NCBI RefSeq assembly: GCF_027244095.1
Contig: NC_069670.1
Coordinates: forward strand, 20,201,820 to 20,265,819
Length of the DNA: 64,000 nucleotides
Direction of reading: 5' to 3'
Origin: Hemicordylus capensis
Lineage: Eukaryota; Chordata; Lepidosauria; Squamata; Cordylidae
Shown: piece after piece, positions 42,920-53,901 of the stretch
How positions within the stretch are numbered: position 1 is the first letter of the stretch
Layout of the letters: every line of letters starts with the position of its first letter
Made by a program: the position numbers and the translations under genes
The notes under the pieces: model-generated
The model's input: only the letters and a program-made list of their open reading frames with translations
Told to the model about the DNA's origin: nothing
Databases searched by the model: none

Positions 42920-43115
42920 AAAACCTGTGCGGTCGTCTCAGGTGGGCCTTCTCGGAGTTACAGGCTCAGGGGGAGATGTGTGGGGCCTGGGCTCGTGGGA
43001 GGGTCTTCTCTGCTGCAGCCCCCTCCTTATGGGACGCTCTGCCTCCTGAGATTCGTAATGCCCCCTAAGAAGCTCCTGAAAACCTATCTGTTTTGCCAGG
43101 TATCTATTTTTAACA
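42920..43115 (+). mobile_element. L2/CR1-like LINE 3' end fragment, sense
   Basis: The plus strand reads ARGRVFSAAAPSLWDALPPE, the conserved C-terminal motif of this LINE class, then a KKLLKTYLFCQ frame. Upstream LINE parts are absent. Confidence 0.75.
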
Positions 43116-43844
43116 TGTCTGTGGGGGGGTGGGGTGGGGGAGGTCTTTTTCTTTCCCCCTTTTCTTTTCTAGTCCCATTCCACAGCTACTACTAGGGGTG
43201 GAAATTCATACCAGTCCACTTGGCATTCTCATTGGCTATGATCCACGAGAGCTACATTGAGCCTCCATGTACAGAGGCAGTATATCTTAAATATCAGTTT
43301 TCTGGAGTATAAGCAATGGGGAAGAGCTGTTGCCTTCATCCCCTGCTTGTGGCCTTCTCAGATGCATCTGAGTTTGCAATGGCCTGCTTGCCTTTTGGTT
43401 TATGCCACTAGACCACAGCCATCACGGCCATAATGGATGAAGCAGCAGCATGAGAACCTCCCGGTCGCCCCACGTCTCAAGCCAAGAGGCCCTGGAGCAC
43501 TGCAGGCGTAAGGGGTGACATGTTAAAAATATATGGTTTGGTGTTGGGAAGGAGGAAATCTATTTTAAGGAACCAGGCACTGCCAGCCAAAAATAGCAAT
43601 TAAAAAAAAAAAAAAAAAGATTTCCATTCGCTGTGCTGGATGGCAGGATGGCAAAGTCACTGGTGTTGGAACATCCCTGATGCTTTTGAGCACACGCCAG
43701 GCGTCTGCAGAGCATGATGCTTGAAATAACACTCTCTGCTATTTATTTAGTGGCAATTAATTTTAAATTAAATACTTAACGAAACGAAAGGATGTTAACA
43801 TCACACACAGACACACAGTTTTGTTTTATTTTATCTTATTTATC
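43116..43844. other. Intergenic, CR1-like traces and poly(A)
   Basis: 43250-43400 carries weak CR1-like phrases (CCTCCATGTACAGAGGCAG). An A run lies at 43602-43618. Confidence 0.45.
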
Positions 43845-44052
43845 TTCACTTTTATATCCTGCTCTTCCTCTAAGGAGCCCAGAGCGGTGGTACACAGTTG
43901 TTTTTATCCTCACAACAACCCTGTGAAGTAGGTTAGGCTGAGAGAGAAGCGTCTGGCCCAGAGTCACCCAGTGAGTTCCATGGCTGAATGGGGATTTGAA
44001 CTCGGGTCCCCCCGGCCCTAGTCCAGCATTCTAACCACTATGCTACAGGGAG
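43845..44052 (-). mobile_element. tRNA-derived SINE (GTAGTGGTTAG family), antisense
   Basis: TTCCTCTAAGGAGCCCAGAG, CTCACAACAACCCTGTGAAG, GGGATTTGAACTCGGGTC and CATTCTAACCACTATGC are the full-length complement of the family. Confidence 0.88.
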
Positions 44053-44735
44053 ATGGACGAGAAGACCTCCGAAGTTCCTTCCCACTCGAAAATTGTCGGA
44101 TTCTGTTTTTCATCCAGGCAACCTTGGGTATAATCTGAGGCAGGGATGTGTAACCAGTTCTAGAGGGAAACTCTGTGCTTAACAGCAAGACAATCCGATG
44201 TTTTGTCGGGCAGCCTTGCTGTCACCGCATCTGCTCGGCATAAGCTTTGTTGTCACTCGGCATAAGCTTATGATGGAGAAGAGAACTGCAGCATGATCCT
44301 AACATGTTCCCTCAGAAATAAGCCCCCCCACCCACTTTGCCTCCCCCCTGCGACTTACTCCCAGGTAACCACAAAGAGGAATGCGGCCTCTGTTGCACTT
44401 GGCTCTCCTTCGGCCAATGTTCATTTGATGTATTTAATTTTTCCATTTTAAGTTGGTCTCGTGTTCTTCCGTGCCAGGTTGTGATGGAAGGGGATTGGGT
44501 GGGGGGGGAGTTATTTTTCCAGTGCACCGCTAAGTTCTCGGTTCTGGCTGCAGGAACGGAGGGAGGTTCTTGAATTGGCTGCGGGTTAGTTCTCAAACTG
44601 GAGCTTTTGGACTCCAGGGAAGAGAGATGAGGATCTCTGTTGGATCCAGTGTTGGATGCTGCGCTGACGACTGCTTAGAAACTTCCAGGATGTGAAAACT
44701 GGAGTTGTGCTGCTCTCTGGGTTGTCTGGATATAC
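44053..44735. other. Intergenic, no feature recognised
   Basis: No exon or named repeat could be supported. Confidence 0.5.
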
Positions 44736-44990
44736 GAATATGATGATGAATGATATCTATGTAAACCACTTTGAAAAGCGGTATGTAAACAATCAATCAA
44801 TCAAAGGGCTCCCTGTCCCCGAAGGGCTCACAATCTGAATAAGAAACATAAGAGAGAGAGAGACCAGCAACAGCCACTGGAGGGATGCTGTGCTGGGGAT
44901 GGATAGGGCCAGTCGCTCTCCTCCTGATAAATACAAGAAAACCGCCACCTTTAAAAGGTGCCTCGTTGCTCAGTGAGTAGGGGGTTCGAG
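44736..44990 (-). mobile_element. L2-tailed SINE-like repeat, antisense
   Basis: AAGCGGTATGTAAACAATCA, CGAAGGGCTCACAATCTGAA, GAGGGATGCTGTGCTGGGGA and GGTGCCTCGTTGCTCAGTGA follow the family order. Confidence 0.75.
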
Positions 44991-45625
44991 AACCAGTTTG
45001 CAATTTAGACGGACTCTGGGAGTCTGTTGTCCCCCACGTTCAGCTCTGAGTGTAAGCAGAAATGTGGCTCTGTCTTCAGGGCCGCTTTGGTGATCCCAGG
45101 TCACCAGGACCGGGAATCGCTGTCCTCATGGGCCACAGCCTCTGGGGAGAGCCCGAGACTATCCAAGGACAAGTCATGGATCCAGCCGATCCCATCAAAG
45201 CCAGCAGGGCTGCCTGATTCGCCCTCCCTGCCGCTTCCAGAGATGTAACGGAGTCGGGTCCTGCTGCCAGGGCTATCTTTGGAAAATTAAGCTTCGCTGA
45301 CCTACAAAAGGCTAATTCATCGGATCATTAGCAGCGCAATCCCTGCAGGCCGAGGCTGGTCGTGTCATGAACGGCTCCGCGTCCCGCGCCCGCTTCCAGT
45401 TTTTCTGACTGTGTTTTGGATGGAGGTCTCTCCGCGAGGGTCACGGGCCTTTGCTTCTAGGCTGTTCACGGAGGGACTTCAATGGGAAGGAGGACTTTGG
45501 CTGATCCTCTTGAGAATGCACACACAAAACGCATTTCTCCGGGAGATAAGATAACCCTAAGTACGAGGGTGGAGAGTCTCTGCTGTAGGTAGACCAATTA
45601 GGGCACAGTATTAGGTTGTTCAGTC
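44991..45625. other. Intergenic, no gene recognised
   Basis: 45280-45460 is unique-looking mixed sequence that could be conserved non-coding DNA, but nothing proves it. Confidence 0.45.
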
Positions 45626-45629
45626 ATAA

Positions 45630-46230
45630 CATGATATGTGGAACTCGCTGCCACATGATGAAGTGAGGGCCTCTAGCTTAGGTGGGCTTAAAGGGGATTA
45701 GACAAGTTCATGGAAGAGGAATGGTGTTTCAGTGGCTCTTAGCCAAACAGAACCTCCATTTTCAGAGGCAGGGTACCTCTGAGTGAAAGACGATTGGGAC
45801 CAATTACCGGGCAGGGCTGTGGTCTTCGTGCCCCACCTGCAGGTTCCCCAGACTCAGCTGCTGTGAGAAACAGGAGGCTGAATTAGGTGAAGCTCTGATC
45901 CCAAGGGACTGGTGTCCTTAGCCATCATAGCTGAATGGATCCTCCATGTCCAGACATCGTCTACCTCTGCATACGGGGTACTGGAGATAAACAGGGAAGG
46001 GCTGTTATCTTTGTGTCCTGCTACTGGGCTTCGTGGCTGCATCCTGGGGGAGGGCTCGGGCGTGGAGCATCCACTTTGCACGCAGAAGGTCCCAGGTTCA
46101 CGCCCTGGCAGCATCTCCAGGGACGGCTGAGAATAAGGCGTCTGCCTGGAACCCTGAAGAGCTGCTGCCAGTCAGTGTAGGCAATACTGAGCTAGATGGA
46201 CCAAAGGCCTGACTACTGAGGCCGCTTCTT
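45630..46230 (+). mobile_element. CR1 3' region (sense) followed by tRNA-Ala-headed SINE (sense)
   Basis: 45640-46040 has the CR1 phrases TGTGGAACTCGCTGCCACA, GGGATTAGACAAGTTCATGG and CAGAGGCAGGGTACCTCTGA. 46040-46225 is a tRNA-Ala-headed SINE: GAGCATCCACTTTGCACGCA, AGAAGGTCCCAGGTTCACGC, CCTGGCAGCATCTCCAGG and the shared tail. Confidence 0.72.
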
Positions 46231-47282
46231 ATCAACTTCCTGGTCTAGCCACTGTTGGAGCAGGGTGTGGGACCATATATACCAGCTTTGGTCTGATCCT
46301 GCAAGGCATTGCTTTTTTTTTTTGTATCCTAGAAGAGCTGAGTGGAACCTCCATGTCCAGGCATAGTCTACCTCTGCAGACCAGATACTGGAGATAAATA
46401 TTCAGAGAGGGGTCTCAAGGGGTCCACAGTTCTAAAGGTGCCTGTTATTGCGTACGTTTTTAACATATTGTTGAAAGCATCAGTGGGGTGGGGTGAGTGA
46501 TTCAGTCAGATCTGGCCCATTGTTGCGTCAGCGATCAAAAGAGATCAAAGGTGGTTCTGCTTTTCTTGGCGTGCAACCAGTGAGCAACATCAAATTCAAT
46601 GGATTGCTGCTATTTTCGGGGGTGTTTTTCGATAAGCTGTTGTGTCTTGGAATAAACATCTTTACCGGAGTTGCCTTTCGGGGAAGGTGACTGATTAGAA
46701 CAGAAGCCGAGTGGGAAGAGGGAACAGGCCAGATCAGGTTTCAGAAATTGACTGCTTGGCCACTTGCCAGACTGCAAACATGTTAGGAAAATGTGGCTAT
46801 TTTTCAGTTGCTTTCTGTGAGATGTATTTTTTGAAGGTTCTGCACATACCCAGAGGCACTCTCTCCCTGCACTGATTGCCTTATAAAGATGCTTCCTGTC
46901 CGAGAAAAACAACACACTCTTTCCTTGTTACCACATTCTAGAAAATGCAAGTTAATTTGCTTTATACTCTGCATGTTCTCAGAGACGTTCACGTTCCTTA
47001 TTGATCACACTTTGATCCTCAGGGTTAAAGGCAGTTTGCACATGCTCTGAGGCACCCAAGAGCCAGAATGTTTGAACACACAAATTGGCGATCTAAATGC
47101 ACTCTGCACATTCTCAGAGCATCAATGCACCAAGACGTTGGAATAAATAAGCTACCCTAAATGGCCATGCATTGCATACCCCACCACTGGCACAGGATTT
47201 TCTTCCTTTGGTAAATTCTACATATGCACAGAGATTTTTTGTGTTGCTTGTGGGCTCTTTTGTGTGGCTTGCTTATCAAAGT
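46231..47282. other. Intergenic, no feature recognised
   Basis: Weak CR1 phrases occur at 46330-46400; otherwise unique. Confidence 0.45.
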
Positions 47283-48005
47283 CATAGGAACATAGGAAGC
47301 TGCCTTCTCATGAGACATTGGTCCATCCAGCTCAGTATTGTCTACCCAGACTGGCAGCGGCTTCTCCAAGGTTGCAGGCGGGAGTCTCTCTCAGCCCGAT
47401 CTTGGAGATGCTGCCAGGGAGGGAACTTGGAACCTTCTGCATGCAAGCAGGCAGGGCTCTTCCCAGAGTGGCCCCATCCCCTGAGGGGTCATCTTCCAGT
47501 ACTCACTCACTCACAAGACTAGCTCGCCTCCCTTTAGCTGCTGTTGAGATGGCTGTACAAAATTAAAACCAGAATTACGAATCAGATGGTTTGTAAGCTC
47601 CTGGATTTTCTTGGCAGTCCGCACATGCTCCCAGTTTTTAGTCTGTAGTGTTGGCATTTTTGATCATGCGAAGCAGCAATCATAGGAAAATAGGAAGTTG
47701 CCGTATACTGAGTCTGGCCATTGGTCTATCTAGCTCAGTCTTGTCTTCACAGACTGGCAGCAGCTTCTCCAAGGTTGCAGGCAGGAGTCTCTCTCAGCCC
47801 TGTCTTGTTGATGCTGCCAGGGAGGGACCTTGGAACCTTCTGCATGCAAGCGTGCAGGTGTCCTTCCCAGAGCGGCCCCATCCCCAAAGGGGAATATCTT
47901 CCAGTACTCTCACATGTAGTCTCCCATTCAAATACAGACCAGGGCAGACCCAACTTAGCAAAGGGGACCGCTCATGCTTGCTTCCGCCAGACCAGATTTC
48001 ATGTC
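47283..48005 (-). mobile_element. Two 5S-type SINEs, antisense
   Basis: 47283-47525 lacks the 5S head. 47682-48000 is near complete, with CAAGCGTGCAGGTGTCCTTC and GTAGTCTCCCATTCAAATAC. About 150 bases of unrelated sequence separate them. Confidence 0.85.
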
Positions 48006-48462
48006 GTTGGCCCCTTGTGATGTGAGAGTTGGAGTATCCGGGTGGACCGTCTCCAGAGACAGGGGTCCAAATCGGGGTGGTCCTGAGCCTGGCTGCTTTC
48101 CTTCTAGAGTGCCCGAGCTGTGACACCTCCTGGGTCGTCGCCATCCCGGAAGACTGCTGGACATCACGCCAAGCGCCCGGGCGTGTTGACAGGCTCCTCA
48201 GACACGGCAGCTCCCCAGCCAAGCCGCCTGGCAAGATAGCGGCCGGAAGAAGCAAGTCGCTCAGACGTTGGGGTGGGGGGGGAGGTTATTTGGGGCCTGG
48301 GAGAAGTAATGGGGTGGGGTGGGGGGGTGTCAGGAAAGAGGCGGCCTCTTCTGTGATAAGAACAATTCGGTGGCTAATGGAAGGGGAGCAGCAAACACGG
48401 GCTGGAGCTATTCCTGAACGTTGACCCCTCCCGATATTTTTTCCAATATTCCCCACAACGTC
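48006..48462. other. Intergenic, no feature recognised
   Basis: GC-rich, with G runs at 48273-48282 and 48317-48327. No exon supported. Confidence 0.45.
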
Positions 48463-48725
48463 ATAGGAACAGAAGAAGCTGCCATATACTGAGTCAGACC
48501 CTTGTTCTAGCTAGCCCAGCATTGTCCACCCAGACTGGCAGCGACTCTTCCAGAGTCTCTCTCAGCCCTCTCTTGGAGATGCTGCCAGGGAGGGAACTGG
48601 GGACCTTCTGCTCTTCCCAGAGCGGCTCCATCCCCTGAGGGGAATCTCTTCCGTGCTCACACATGGAGTCTCCCATTCAAATGCAAACCAGGGTGGACTC
48701 TGCTTGGCAAAGGGGACAATTCTAA
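48463..48725 (-). mobile_element. 5S-headed SINE, antisense, shortened
   Basis: GGAACAGAAGAAGCTGCCAT to GGACTCTGCTTGGCAAAGGG; the linker between body and head is deleted. Confidence 0.82.
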
Positions 48726-48734
48726 TCTGTTAAT

Positions 48735-49205
48735 TAAAACGGAAAACATCATGTCTTCTTGAGGGTCCTTTTGAAAGTTGTCAGAGATAGGGAGGCTCTT
48801 CTCTCTGCAGGGAGAGCATCCCGAAGCCTCCTCCAGGCAGCAACGGAGAAGGCCTGTCCCCGAGTAGCACAGTGGTGGAGTCTCTGCAGAAGTTTCCAGC
48901 ATCCAACCCTGGCAGCATCTTCAGGTTGGGCTCTGAGAGACTCGGGCCTGAAACCTCGGAGAGCTGCTGCCAGTCAGTGTGCAGTAGTTGTCGCGACGTT
49001 ATTTCGGTACATGGCCAGAAAAAGAACAAGAAAAAAGCAGCAACAGCATACACGTCTAATATACAGTAAAACTATATAAAATACAATTATCTATTAGTCC
49101 GTAATAAGCAACTAAATTATAGCATCCAGCTAATCAGTCCATGTAGACAACACTGAGCTCGATGGAGCAAAGGTCTTGATATGAGGCAGCTTCCTATCCT
49201 CCCAG
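48735..49205. mobile_element. LINE 3' fragment (antisense) and interrupted tRNA-Ala-headed SINE (sense)
   Basis: 48735-48865, minus strand, encodes RGQAFSVAAWRRLRDALPAE, the LINE C-terminus. 48866-48995 is a tRNA-Ala-headed SINE (TAGCACAGTGGTGGAGTCTC, CCCTGGCAGCATCTTCAGG) whose tail resumes at about 49136 (CCATGTAGACAACACTGAGC), so roughly 140 bases of AT-rich DNA interrupt it. Confidence 0.65.
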
Positions 49206-49659
49206 GTATTATTCTGTGGCCAATTGAGGGAAAGGCACTTTTTACATGCTCAGAGTTGTGCTTGATGCTGATCATCAATCAATGCATATAAGTGGCCCCA
49301 CTGGCTCACGTTGGACAGGAGCCTGGATGTGAAATCTGTTGTTTTTCTTTGAGATCTCATGCGGGGGGACCAAATGTGCCCCACCAAGAGGGACTCTGGT
49401 GCCCCACCACATCTATTTGTTCCTGGTGTCGCTGCTTTTGCACAGGAAAGTCGCTTTGTTTGCTTCTGTGTTGAGGGAAACCTCCCTCCCGCCCCCGCCA
49501 TTTCGATGGTTATCGGTCTCATGTTGTGGCTGTTTTTAGTTTTAATATGAACGCTTTGTTTTTATTTGGATGTCAAGTCTGTAAGTCGCCACGAGAAGCC
49601 GGGTGTGTGTGTGTGGCTTTTGTGGGAAGGCAGGGAAGCAGATTCTTAAAATAAGTGCT
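49206..49659. other. Intergenic, no feature recognised
   Basis: Only a short (GT)n run at 49602-49614. Confidence 0.45.
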
Positions 49660-49986
49660 GTTAAGAACATCCGAACAGCCCTGCTGCGTCAGGCCCAAGA
49701 AAGCCCATCTCGTCCAGCATCCTGTTTCCCACAGTGGACCACTAGACGTCTCTGAGAAGCCCACAGGCCAGAGGCGAAGGCTTGCTCTCTCTCCTGCTGT
49801 GGCTCCCTTGCAGCTGGGATCTAGAGGCATCCTGCCTCTGAGGCTGGAGGTAGCCTATAGCCACCAGACTAGTAGCCATTGGTAGCCCTGTCCTCCGTGA
49901 ATTGGTCTAAGCTGTTTTTAAAGCCAGCCAGGCTGGTGGCCATCACCACATCCCGTGGCAGAGAATTCCATAGATTAATTATGCAG

Positions 49987-50226
49987 CAGGGAAATGGCTT
50001 GACTACCAAGCCAGAGGTTGCCGGTTCGAATCCCCGCTGGTATGTTGCCCAGACGATGGGGAAACACCTATATCAGGCAGCCGCGATCTAGGAAGATGCT
50101 GAAAGGCATCATTTCATACTGCGCGGGAGATGGCAATGGTAAACCCCTCCAGCATTCTACAAAAGACAACCACAGGGCTCTGTGGGCGCCAAGAGTCGAC
50201 ACCGACTCGGTGGCACACTTTACCTT
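49987..50226 (+). mobile_element. tRNA-derived SINE (GGTGGCGCAGTGGGG family), sense, inside CR1
   Basis: AGGGAAATGGCTTGACTACC, GGTTCGAATCCCCGCTGGTA, GATGCTGAAAGGCATCATTT, ACACCGACTCGGTGGCACAC and the tail TTTACCTTTAT. The first bases of the tRNA head are lost. Confidence 0.87.
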
Positions 50227-50399
50227 TATGAAGAAGTACTTCCTTCCTGGCCTTCAGTTAGTGGGCCACTGTGTGAAAGATGGGCCTTGGGCCTGATGCA
50301 GCAGGGCTGTCCTTATGTTCAGTTTCATGGGATGACACCTGGTTCTTTCTAGTGTTGTGAGAGAGGGAGAACATTTTATCTCTGTCCACTCGCTCTAAG

Positions 50400-50585
50400 G
50401 AACAGTGTGCCGTCAAGTCGATTTCGACTCCTGGGGCCCACAGAGCCCTGTGGTTGTCTTTGGTAGAATACAGGAGGGGTTTACCATTGCCTCCTCCCGC
50501 GCAGTATGAGATGATGCCTTTCAGCATCTTCCTAGATCGCTGCTGCTTGTTAGTCAAGCATTTCGCTGCTCCGCTGCTCAAGGTG
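50400..50585 (-). mobile_element. Same SINE family, antisense, internally deleted, inside CR1
   Basis: AGTGTGCCGTCAAGTCGATT, TTTACCATTGCCTCCTCCCG, TCAGCATCTTCCTAGATCGC, then a jump to TTGTTAGTCAAGCATTTCGC: the segment with the B box is missing. Confidence 0.82.
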
Positions 50586-50670
50586 GCTCCACTCTCTCTG
50601 CTCCATGCATAATTCTGTACACCTCTGTCATGACTCCCCATAGTTGCCTCTTTTATGTATCTTCCTATGT

Positions 50671-52509
50671 ATTGTTCTTGAGGAGTCGGGTTTCTGTGAG
50701 TGCCTGCCCCCTACCCCACCTCTTTCCCCACTGAATAGGGGTCCCAGGCTGTGATCCCAGAGTGTGTTTGGGCTTGCTGTCACTTGCCAGAGGGGCCTTT
50801 TGTCTGTAGAAGGTCAAGCGCACAATTAAATGGTAGTTTGCAAAATAGCATTTTTTTGCGGGGGGGTGAAGGGGAGGCAGGAAGGGCTAGAATGGAGAAA
50901 GGGAAAAGCTGACTCACAGTTTGAGAGCGAGGGTTAATAACCTTTCTCCTGGCCTGGCCCAGCTTCTGCCGACAAGCAGGGCTGGAATCCAACAGGTGGT
51001 GTACAAGTTGGGCAGGAAAATCTTTTGCTCAATTGGCAAGGCGGGAAGAGATGTATCTTTGAACTTCTGCTTGTCATGGCCACCTGCTGGTGATGGTCAC
51101 CAGCTTGGATGGCTTTTAAAAGGGCTTAGGCAAATATTCTCTTTTTTCCCTTGCAGACCTCCTCCACCTTGGAACAGGGCAGATGTTCAGCAGATAAAGC
51201 TTCCTCCCTGTAGCTGCCTCTCCATACAAGGAAAAGCATCATCATCTGTTTGTTTTCTGTCTGCCACACCAGGAAAATCTTAATCTGCTGAATTTCTGCC
51301 TGTTGTGGCAACTTTTTTCTTTCCTTTCGGGGCTCCTCAGACTTTAATATCTTTTTAACCAGGCAAATGTTCAACAGGTGAAATATTTTTGTTGTCCTCA
51401 CTGTTGCCTCCTCATGCCAGGGATTACATCATTTGACTGGATTTCTGCAGGTGCTGCCAAATCCGTGCCAGGAAAAAATGTTTCGCACCTTTATTTCTTA
51501 CATTTATAACTTGACTCATCCCCCCTCCATCTCATTTTTTTAGGTTGACAAGTCAGAAAACAAAAAAACACGTTTAAAAATCAAAGAAGATAAAACAACA
51601 GTGGAGCACAAAATGAAGCCAAAAGCTTGCAATGTGTGAAATAGTAAACAGCCTCTGAGCATGTGCAAAGTCCCCCCTTTTGGCGTGGGTTGCCATCAGC
51701 TGGACTTATTTTAGCCTGGCTGTGACCTCACTTCCTGGACTGATGTGGAGCATCCCAAGCTCTGAGTTGGAGGAGATCCGGCACTGAGGAAGTGAAGGCC
51801 AACTGATAAAACAGATAGCATTATCTTGGTGGCGACGCATCGCCCACCCATTGAAATTCTGTGCGGAGCCAGCCGGGGATAATCTTAGCACATATTTGGC
51901 CTGGTTGGTTTCCTGCTTCTGCCCAAAGGAAATAGGGATAGAGTGAGTCACAGATACTGAAAAATTATTTTTGTTTTTAGTGTGTGTATATGTGTGTGTA
52001 ATTACAATATAGGAGAGAAAGTGGAGTTCTCAGGACTTAATTTGTCCCAACTTTGCCCCATCATCAGTTGTTAAGGCCAGCTTAAGCCTGAAATACATAA
52101 ACTAATAATAGATGAAAGCACTCACAAGCATGTGCAGAGTGCATACTTCTTGCTTCTGAATAACTACGCAGAGTCCCCACCTATTAAGAGCTGAGGGCAC
52201 CTTCTAGCATAGAAGGTGGCATTTCTAGACATATTCCTGCCTTGAGGTCCAAGGAACTAAGCACCGGGAATAATTTAACAGTCTTGGAGTACCGTTCTGG
52301 GAGGCACCAAATGTTTAAGACGAAAAGAATCAAGAGTCAATATATCCCCTTACCTCAATGTATCTGGGATGGAAAATCAACGAAGGAATATGGAGGAGGA
52401 GGGGCGGTTCAGAGGGATTGGACTCAGACCACAATGTTTTGAAGGTGGGAAATCCGTTGTCACCACAGTCCCCATGTGAACTAAGCCAGGGCATAACCCG
52501 CCTGAAAGA
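50671..52509. other. Longest unique-looking intergenic stretch
   Basis: About 1.8 kb without a named repeat. Two related phrases near 51140-51290 and 51340-51430 (CAGATGTTCAGCAGATAAAG; CAAATGTTCAACAGGTGAAA) hint at a small local duplication. No exon was found. Confidence 0.45.
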
Positions 52510-52750
52510 GAGCCAGCGTGGTGTAGTGGTTAGAGTGCTGGTCTAGGCACTCGGGGAGACCAGAGTTCAAATCCCCCTTCAGCCATGAGACTTGCTGGGT
52601 AACTCTGGGCCAGTCACTTCTCTCTCGGCCTAGCCTACTTCACAGGGTTGTTGTGAGGAGAAACTTAAGTATGTAGTACACTGCTCTGGGCTCCTTGGAG
52701 GAAGAGCGGGATCTAAAATGTAAATAAATAAATAAAGATAAGAAATAAAG
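52510..52750 (+). mobile_element. tRNA-derived SINE (GTAGTGGTTAG family), near complete
   Basis: CAGCGTGGTGTAGTGGTTAG, GAGTTCAAATCCCCCTTCAG, CACAGGGTTGTTGTGAGGAG, GGGCTCCTTGGAGGAAGAGC and an (AAATAAAT) tail. Confidence 0.92.
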
Positions 52751-52899
52751 AAAGAAAGTTCTCCAGCACAAACCCAGCTTAAGTGATCAGTAGCTGTGTG
52801 CAGGATCGTGAAGAGGAGAGTCAAATCATCGGTGCCTGTGGGCTGGGGGAGCTGGGAGGAGAAGCCCCCATTCCTCTTTGTATCTGTCCATCATCCTCA

Positions 52900-53350
52900 A
52901 GATGGACTTTCTTTCTTTGGAACGTAGCCTACCTTCTTCCTCTGAATGTCTATGCCTTTTTCTTTATTATCCTACCCTCTTCTCTCTGAAGATTTCCTTT
53001 TTGTTTTCTCTACCTACCATCTTCGTTCTTTCTCTTCATTGCTATGCCCTTCCTTCCTTCCTTCCTTCCTTCCTTCCTTCCTTCTTCTTTTTCTCTACCA
53101 CATTTTCTCTGAATTGCTATTTTCTTTCTTCCTTTCTTTCTTTCTTTCTTCCTTTATCTCTCTCTACCACATTTTCTCTGAATTGATATGTTTTTCTTTC
53201 CTTCCTTCTTTCCTTCCCATCTCCTTTCTCTGAATTTCGACACCTTTCTTTTTCTTTATTCTCTTCTTTCTTTTCTTTATTCTCTTCTTTCTCTGCATCT
53301 CTCTGTCTCTCTCCTCCAGCCACCTGTTCCCCTGCCCTCCTCCTCCTCCT
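52900..53350. repeat. Long pyrimidine tract (CCTT/CTTT/TTCT)
   Basis: The plus strand is almost all C and T over about 400 bases, with a pure (CCTT)n block at 53049-53084. TACCACATTTTCTCTGAATT occurs at about 53096 and 53166, so part of it is a 70-bp tandem unit. Confidence 0.85.
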
Positions 53351-53901
53351 CTCTCACCACCACCCACAGGCCACAGAGGTTATGGGGTTTTACTTGAACT
53401 AGCAATTGCAAATCACACAACGCAGGCGATCCAAGTCCTCTCAGCCTCTCTCCTCCGAGAACAAAGGCGGGCAAAAGACACCCACCACGGGCCCTCCCCA
53501 CATGCTGCGGCGACCCATTGAAGCTGCCAAAGAGCTGCTCCACTAAACCCAAATATTTAATTGTGGTGCGCAGAAGGGGAGCTTATGGGTTGGTTTCTTG
53601 ATGAAGACAGATGCTACAAACATATTACTCTGGGTTTCAAAGCAGGGCTGGTTCAACCAGATTGCCATCCACACGACTGGTTCTGCTAGTGATGAGATCG
53701 CAGCATTTTGTATGTAAAGAAAAACAACCATAATTATGGTCTTGTGACTGAGGGGACAGAAGAGAGCCTGCTCCATCTTCCCAACCCTTATTGCCCCACC
53801 TACCTTTCCCTGGGCTTCATCTTTCCTACTCTCTCTTGATCCCTCTGCCCACTGATTTCCCAGTGCCTTTCCTACCCGTCACTCTATTGTGTTTCCAAAG
53901 A
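53351..53901. other. Intergenic, no feature recognised
   Basis: No exon or named repeat. Confidence 0.45.

Larger units (their letters stand above)
49660..50670 (-). mobile_element. CR1 LINE 3' region, antisense, broken by two SINEs
   Basis: The CR1 order is clear: AAGAACATCCGAACAGCCC, CCAGCATCCTGTTTCCCACA, TGGCCATCACCACATCCCGT, TTCCATAGATTAATTATGC, GAAGAAGTACTTCCTTCC, AGTTTCATGGGATGACACCT and CTCCATGCATAATTCTGTAC. It is interrupted at about 49987-50226 and 50400-50585. A short sense CR1 end (GTGGGCCACTGTGTGAAAGA) also lies at 50258-50325. Confidence 0.85.

Noticed and set aside
49987-50226. tRNA-like A and B boxes as a tRNA gene
   Set aside because: The cloverleaf is incomplete and the sequence continues into a SINE body and tail.
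53049-53330. Regular CCTT spacing as a CRISPR-like array
   Set aside because: It is a simple pyrimidine microsatellite without unique spacers, in a vertebrate genome.
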